Positions 60,109-64,000 of a stretch of 64,000 nucleotides of DNA are shown one piece after another. Within the stretch, counting starts at the first letter, position 1. Each line of letters opens with the position of its first letter. The position numbers were made by a program, and so were the translations under genes. This DNA is from Streptomyces roseoviridis (lineage in GTDB: Bacteria; Actinomycetota; Actinomycetes; Streptomycetales; Streptomycetaceae), in assembly GCF_039535235.1 (NCBI RefSeq), contig NZ_BAAAWU010000001.1, positions 1,922,001 through 1,986,000 of the forward strand. The letters are read 5' to 3'. Below the pieces are notes generated by a model that made no database searches, was not told where the DNA came from, and saw only the letters and a program-made list of their open reading frames with translations.

Positions 60109-61536
60109 TCAGCTGTCGAAGCCGAGGCCGAGCCGGTCCATCGCCTTCAGCCACAGGTTCCGCCGGCCGCCGTTCTCGTCGGCGCGGGCCAGCGACCACT
60201 TGGTGAGCCCGATGCCCGCCCAGGCGATCGGCTCCGGCGGGAACGGCAGCGGCTTGGAGCGGACCATCTCCAGCTCCGTCCGTTCGGTCCGCTCCCCCGC
60301 CAGCAGGTCCAGCATCACGTCCGCGCCGAAGCGCGTCGCGCCCACGCCGAGGCCCGTGTAGCCGGCCGCGTACGCCACCTTGCCCTGGTGGGAGGTGCCG
60401 AAGAAGGCCGAGAAGCGCGAGCAGGTGTCGATCGCGCCGCCCCAGGCGTGGCTGAAGCGCAGGCCCTCCAGCTGCGGGAAGCAGGTGAAGAAGTGCTGGG
60501 CGAGCTTGAGGTAGGTCTCGGGGCGGTGGTCCATCTCGGCGGCCACTTTGCCGCCGAAGCGGTAGACCGCGTCGTAACCGCCCCACAGGACGCGGTGGTC
60601 GGCGGTGATCCGGAAGTAGTGGAACTGGTTGGCGGAGTCGCCGAGTCCCTGCCGGTTCTTCCAGCCCACCGACGCCAGTTGCTCGGGCGAGAGCGGCTCG
60701 GTCATCAGCGCGTAGTCGTAGACAGGGACGACGTAGTGCCGCACCCGCTTGACCAGCGACGGGAAAACGTTGGTGCCGAGGGCGACCCGGCGGGCCGCGA
60801 CCCGGCCGTACGGGGTGCGCACGGCCATGCCGCCGCCGGGGCCGCCCGCCGACACCAGGTCGAGCGCCGGGGTGTTCTCGAAGATCCGCACCCCGAGGTC
60901 CAGACAGGCCCGCTTGAGCCCCCAGGCGAGCTTCGCCGGGTGCAGCATGGCCACGCCGCGGCGGTCCCACAGACCGCCCTGGAAGGTCGGCGAGTCGACC
61001 TCGGCGCGCACCGCGTCCCGGTCCAGGAGGGTCAGTCCGTCGGCCAGGCCCAGCCGGTCGGCCTCCTCGTACCAGGCGTGCAGTTCGTCGACCTGGTAGG
61101 GCTCGGTCGCCACGTCGATCTCGCCGGTGCGCTCGAAGTCGCAGTCCAGGCCGTAGCGGGCGACGGTCTCCTCGATGGCGTCGAGGTTCCGCTCGCCCAT
61201 CCGCTCCAGCGTCGCGAGCTCACCCGGCCAGCGGGCGAGGCCGTTGCCGAAGCCGTGGGTGAGGGAGGCGGCGCAGAAGCCGCCGTTGCGGCCCGAGGCG
61301 GCCCAGCCCACCTCGCGGCCTTCGATCAGGACGACATCCCTGGAGGGGTCGCGCTCCTTGGCGAGGAGCGCGGTCCACAGTCCGCTGTAACCGCCGCCGA
61401 CCACGAGCAGGTCGCACCGCTCGGTGCCGGTGAGGGCGGGCAGGGCTCCGGGCTTGCCGGGGTCTTCCAGCCAGAAGGGGACGGGCTGGGCGTCGGAGAG
61501 AGATTGTGCAGCGAGACGCATGGCGACTGGGGCCAT
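60109..61536 (-). CDS. FAD-dependent amine oxidase, PuuB-like (gamma-glutamylputrescine oxidase family)
   Basis: This 475-residue DAO-family flavoenzyme has the FAD loop VVGGGYSGLWTALLAKERDP near residue 45 and GWAASGRNGGFCAASL. The C-terminal motif GYTGLGVGATRFGADVMLD closes the FAD fold. It follows potA-potB-potC on the same strand, which supports a polyamine-derived substrate such as gamma-glutamylputrescine. Related enzymes on other amines cannot be excluded. The ATG at 61536 has GGAG nine bases upstream. An in-frame TTG lies three codons earlier. Confidence 0.88.
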   Translation of the reverse strand: MAPVAMRLAAQSLSDAQPVPFWLEDPGKPGALPALTGTERCDLLVVGGGYSGLWTALLAKERDPSRDVVLIEGREVGWAASGRNGGFCAASLTHGFGNGLARWPGELATLERMGERNLDAIEETVARYGLDCDFERTGEIDVATEPYQVDELHAWYEEADRLGLADGLTLLDRDAVRAEVDSPTFQGGLWDRRGVAMLHPAKLAWGLKRACLDLGVRIFENTPALDLVSAGGPGGGMAVRTPYGRVAARRVALGTNVFPSLVKRVRHYVVPVYDYALMTEPLSPEQLASVGWKNRQGLGDSANQFHYFRITADHRVLWGGYDAVYRFGGKVAAEMDHRPETYLKLAQHFFTCFPQLEGLRFSHAWGGAIDTCSRFSAFFGTSHQGKVAYAAGYTGLGVGATRFGADVMLDLLAGERTERTELEMVRSKPLPFPPEPIAWAGIGLTKWSLARADENGGRRNLWLKAMDRLGLGFDS

Positions 61537-61555
61537 GGTTTCCAACTCCTTCGGT

Positions 61556-61582
61556 GCCCGACCGGGCTGTCGCCGGTCGGGC
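61556..61582 (-). promoter_or_regulatory. Hairpin between potC and the oxidase gene
   Basis: Ten-base perfect arms (61582-61573 and 61565-61556) with a seven-base loop fill the 52-bp gap inside the operon. The structure could lower oxidase expression relative to the transporter or mark an mRNA processing site. No T-run follows. Confidence 0.5.
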
Positions 61583-61588
61583 GCTGAT

Positions 61589-62383
61589 TCAGGCTGTTGC
61601 TGTTTTCCTGCGCCGGTTCGAGATGATCTGACCGGCCACGACGATCACCACCGCGAGGACGAACATCGCGGTGCCGATCACGTTGATCTGCACGGGGGTT
61701 CCGCGCTGTGCCGAGCCCCAGACGAACATGGGGAAGGTCACGGTGGAGCCCGCGTTGAAGTTGGTGATGATGAAGTCGTCGAACGACAGCGCGAAGGCGA
61801 GCAGCGCGCCGGCGGCGATGCCGGGGGCGGCGATCGGCAGCGTGACCCGCAGGAAGGTCTGCACGGGACCGGCGTACAGGTCGCGTGCCGCCTCCTCCAG
61901 GCGCGGGTCCATGGACATCACGCGCGCCTTGACCGCCGTCACGACGAACGACAGGCAGAACATGATGTGGGCGATCAGGACCGTCCAGAAGCCCAGCTCG
62001 GCGCCCATGTTGAGGAACAGGGTGAGCAGCGAGGCGGCCATGACGACCTCGGGCATGGCCATCGGCAGGAAGATCAGCGAGTTGATCGCGCCGCGCGCCC
62101 GGAAGCGGTAGCGGACCAGCGCGAAGGCGATCATCGTGCCGAGGACGACCGCGCCGGCCGTGGCCCACGCGGCGAGCTGGAGCGAGAGGGTGAGCGAGGC
62201 GCACAGGTCGGCGACGCCGCAGGGGTCCTTCCAGGCGTCCAGCGAGAACTGCTGCCAGGCGTAGTTGAAGCGCCCGTTGGGCTTGTTGAAGGAGAACGCC
62301 ATGACGACGACGTTCGGCAGGACCATGTACGCGAGCGTGAGCAGTCCCGCGATGGCCACCAGGTTCTTCCGAAGCCACTGCAT
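61589..62383 (-). CDS. potC: Polyamine ABC transporter permease PotC
   Basis: This 264-residue permease has six membrane helices. The EAA loop is DPRLEEAARDLYAGPVQTFL, and the family-typical LSFDDFIITNFNAG segment is present. It pairs with PotB. The ATG overlaps the potB stop by one base (TGATG). The substrate is assigned as spermidine/putrescine from family and operon context. Confidence 0.92.
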   Translation of the reverse strand: MQWLRKNLVAIAGLLTLAYMVLPNVVVMAFSFNKPNGRFNYAWQQFSLDAWKDPCGVADLCASLTLSLQLAAWATAGAVVLGTMIAFALVRYRFRARGAINSLIFLPMAMPEVVMAASLLTLFLNMGAELGFWTVLIAHIMFCLSFVVTAVKARVMSMDPRLEEAARDLYAGPVQTFLRVTLPIAAPGIAAGALLAFALSFDDFIITNFNAGSTVTFPMFVWGSAQRGTPVQINVIGTAMFVLAVVIVVAGQIISNRRRKTATA

Positions 62384-63309
62384 CAGACCAGGTCCTCCGT
62401 TCCCGCGCGGCGGATGTAGACGGTGACCATGAGCAGCACGATCGCCATGAGGATGAACGACAGGGCGGCGGCCGTCGGGTAGTCGAGGACCCGCAGGAAC
62501 TGCGACTGGATGACGTTGCCGACCATCTTGGTGTCCGTCGACCCGAGGAGCTCGGCGTTGACGTAGTCGCCGCTCGCCGGGATGAAGGTGAGCAGGGTGC
62601 CGGAGACGACGCCGGGCATGGACAGCGGGAAGGTCACCTTGCGGAAGGTGGTCGCCGGGGAGGCGTAGAGGTCCTTGGCGGCCTCGTGCAGCCGGCCGTC
62701 GATCCGCTCCAGGGAGGTGTAGAGCGGCAGGATCATGAACGGCAGGAAGTTGTAGGTGAGGCCGCAGACCACCGCCATGGGGGTGGCGAGGACCCGCTCG
62801 CCCTCGGTCCAGCCGAGCCAGCTGGTCACGTCGAGGACGTGCAGCGCGTTGAGGACGTCCACCACGACGCTGTCGTCGGCGAGGATCGTCTTCCACGCCA
62901 GCGTGCGGATCAGGAAGCTGGTGAAGAACGGCGCGATGACGAGGACCAGCAGCAGGTTGCGCCACCGGCCGGCCTTGAAGGCGATCAGGTACGCCAGCGG
63001 GTAGCCGAGCAGCAGGCACAGCAGCGTCGCCGTGCCCGCGTACAGCAGCGAGCGGACGAACTGCGGCCAGTACTCCGTCAGGGCGTCCCAGTAGGTCGCG
63101 AAGTGCCAGGTGACCTCGAAGCCCTGCTCCAGGGAGCCGGTCTGCACGGAGGTGGACGCCTGGTAGACCATCGGCAGCGCGAAGAAGACGAGCAGCCAGA
63201 GGATGCCGGGCAGCAGCAGCCAGTACGGGACCAGCCGCCTGCGGGTGGCGGGCTTGCGCGGCACCGGCCCGCCGGCCGGCGGCGCCTCCTTCGTCAGCGT
63301 CGCGCTCAC
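62383..63309 (-). CDS. potB: Polyamine ABC transporter permease PotB
   Basis: This 308-residue permease has an N-terminal Pro/Lys-rich tail and six helices. The EAA-loop pattern is RLHEAAKDLYASPATTFRKV, followed by the typical IPASGDYVNAELLG. It overlaps potA (ATGA) upstream and potC downstream, so the three subunits are translated in a chain. Confidence 0.92.
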   Translation of the reverse strand: MSATLTKEAPPAGGPVPRKPATRRRLVPYWLLLPGILWLLVFFALPMVYQASTSVQTGSLEQGFEVTWHFATYWDALTEYWPQFVRSLLYAGTATLLCLLLGYPLAYLIAFKAGRWRNLLLVLVIAPFFTSFLIRTLAWKTILADDSVVVDVLNALHVLDVTSWLGWTEGERVLATPMAVVCGLTYNFLPFMILPLYTSLERIDGRLHEAAKDLYASPATTFRKVTFPLSMPGVVSGTLLTFIPASGDYVNAELLGSTDTKMVGNVIQSQFLRVLDYPTAAALSFILMAIVLLMVTVYIRRAGTEDLV

Positions 63310-64000
63310 AGCGAGTCCTCCACCGTCTCCACGCCCGCGTCGATGTCCTGGCCGGCGTCGAGGCCGAAGGTGTGGGCGGGGTTCCAGTGCAGGACGACCT
63401 CGGCGCCCGGCACCAGGCGCGTGTCGCGCTCGATGTTCTGCTCGTACACCTGGAGCTCGGCGCCGGCCGGCGAGTTCACCACGTACTGGGTGGAGACGCC
63501 GATGAACGAGGAGTCGACGATCCGTCCGGTCACCCGGTTGCGGCCCGCGCCGATCTCGCCCGCGTCGTCGGCGTGCGCCAGCGAGATCTTCTCGGGCCGT
63601 ACGCCCACGAGCACCTTCTCCCCGGTCCGGACGCCCGAGGCACAGCGCTCGCCCGGTACCCGCAGCCTGCCGCCGCCGGCGGCGACGAGGACGTCGGCGC
63701 CGGTCTCGACGACCTCGGCCTCGATCAGGTTGGAGGTGCCGAGGAAGTTGGCAACGAAGGTGGTCCGCGGGTTCTCGTACAGCTCGGCGGGGGCGCCGAG
63801 CTGCTCGACCCGGCCTCCGTTCATGACCGCGACCTGGTCGGCCATGGTCATGGCCTCCTCCTGGTCGTGGGTGACGTGCACGAAGGTGATGCCGACCTCG
63901 GTCTGGATGCGCTTGAGCTCCAGCTGCATCTGGCGGCGCAGCTTGAGGTCGAGGGCGCCGAGCGGCTCGTCGAGGAGCAGCACCTGCGGGTGGTTGATGA
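63306..64000 (-). CDS. potA: Polyamine ABC transporter ATPase PotA (5' part beyond the window)
   Basis: The visible part begins with INHPQVLLLDEPLGALDLKL, the Walker B and D-loop of the ATPase. It continues with the H-loop HVTHDQEEAMTMADQVAVMN and a C-terminal TOBE domain ending at the TGA that overlaps potB. Walker A and the signature motif lie outside the window. A potD-like binding protein gene is expected beyond the edge but cannot be seen. Confidence 0.92.
   Translation of the reverse strand, partial: INHPQVLLLDEPLGALDLKLRRQMQLELKRIQTEVGITFVHVTHDQEEAMTMADQVAVMNGGRVEQLGAPAELYENPRTTFVANFLGTSNLIEAEVVETGADVLVAAGGGRLRVPGERCASGVRTGEKVLVGVRPEKISLAHADDAGEIGAGRNRVTGRIVDSSFIGVSTQYVVNSPAGAELQVYEQNIERDTRLVPGAEVVLHWNPAHTFGLDAGQDIDAGVETVEDSL

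Overview
The window is a very GC-rich, densely packed actinobacterial chromosome segment and almost certainly comes from a Streptomyces. It has GTG/TTG starts, four-base ATGA stop/start overlaps, a type VII (ESX-like) secretion locus, the THN synthase RppA, a GH18 chitinase behind DasR-type boxes, and a rimP-nusA-ylxR-infB-rbfA-truB cluster next to proS, ispG and dxr. I see no tRNA, rRNA, CRISPR array, insertion sequence or phage gene. It reads as chromosomal core with clade-specific inserts.

Layout. (1) 1-10.8 kb: type VII secretion locus. On the minus strand are two small substrate-like proteins, the mycosin protease and eccB. On the plus strand are eccE, an uncharacterised companion and a 1044-aa EspI-like protein with a MinD/ParA ATPase. 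(2) 10.9-16.8 kb: a five-gene oligopeptide-type ABC importer in tight translational coupling. (3) 16.8-20.6 kb: an RTX-like repeat protein, rppA and a divergently transcribed CYP158-like P450, probably for THN/flaviolin pigment. (4) 20.6-26.0 kb: a pseudo-trypsin/STAND-type NTPase whose reading frame runs without a stop into ribF. (5) 26.2-33.1 kb: the translation and ribosome-maturation operon. (6) 33.2-36.1 kb: plus-strand accessory genes (lipoprotein, DUF4439 protein, degenerate aminoglycoside-phosphotransferase-like protein, slipin), followed by a perfect 54-bp palindrome. (7) 36.6-45.1 kb: proS, two GNAT proteins, ispG, an M50 protease, dxr and a divergent EPSP-synthase-like gene. (8) 45.3-64 kb: acyl-CoA dehydrogenase, aldehyde dehydrogenase, EamA transporter, PucR regulator, an orphan VirD4/FtsK-like membrane ATPase, gabT, PAP2 phosphatase, chitinase, and a potA-potB-potC-puuB-type polyamine operon cut by the window end.

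How they fit. The right half suggests a putrescine route: uptake by PotABC, oxidation by the PuuB-like enzyme, transamination of GABA by GabT and oxidation of succinate semialdehyde by a local aldehyde dehydrogenase, with a PucR regulator nearby. The most unusual item is the single 1808-codon frame joining an NLR-like NTPase to RibF. The frame between them has low third-position GC, as if an old intergenic spacer had lost its stop codon. Other oddities are three enzyme-like proteins with altered active sites (protease, kinase, P450), an EPSPS paralogue with a rewritten PEP loop, and an importer binding protein anchored at its C terminus. Start codons were chosen by eye from ribosome binding sites and overlaps. 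No database search was run, so family assignments rest on motif recognition.
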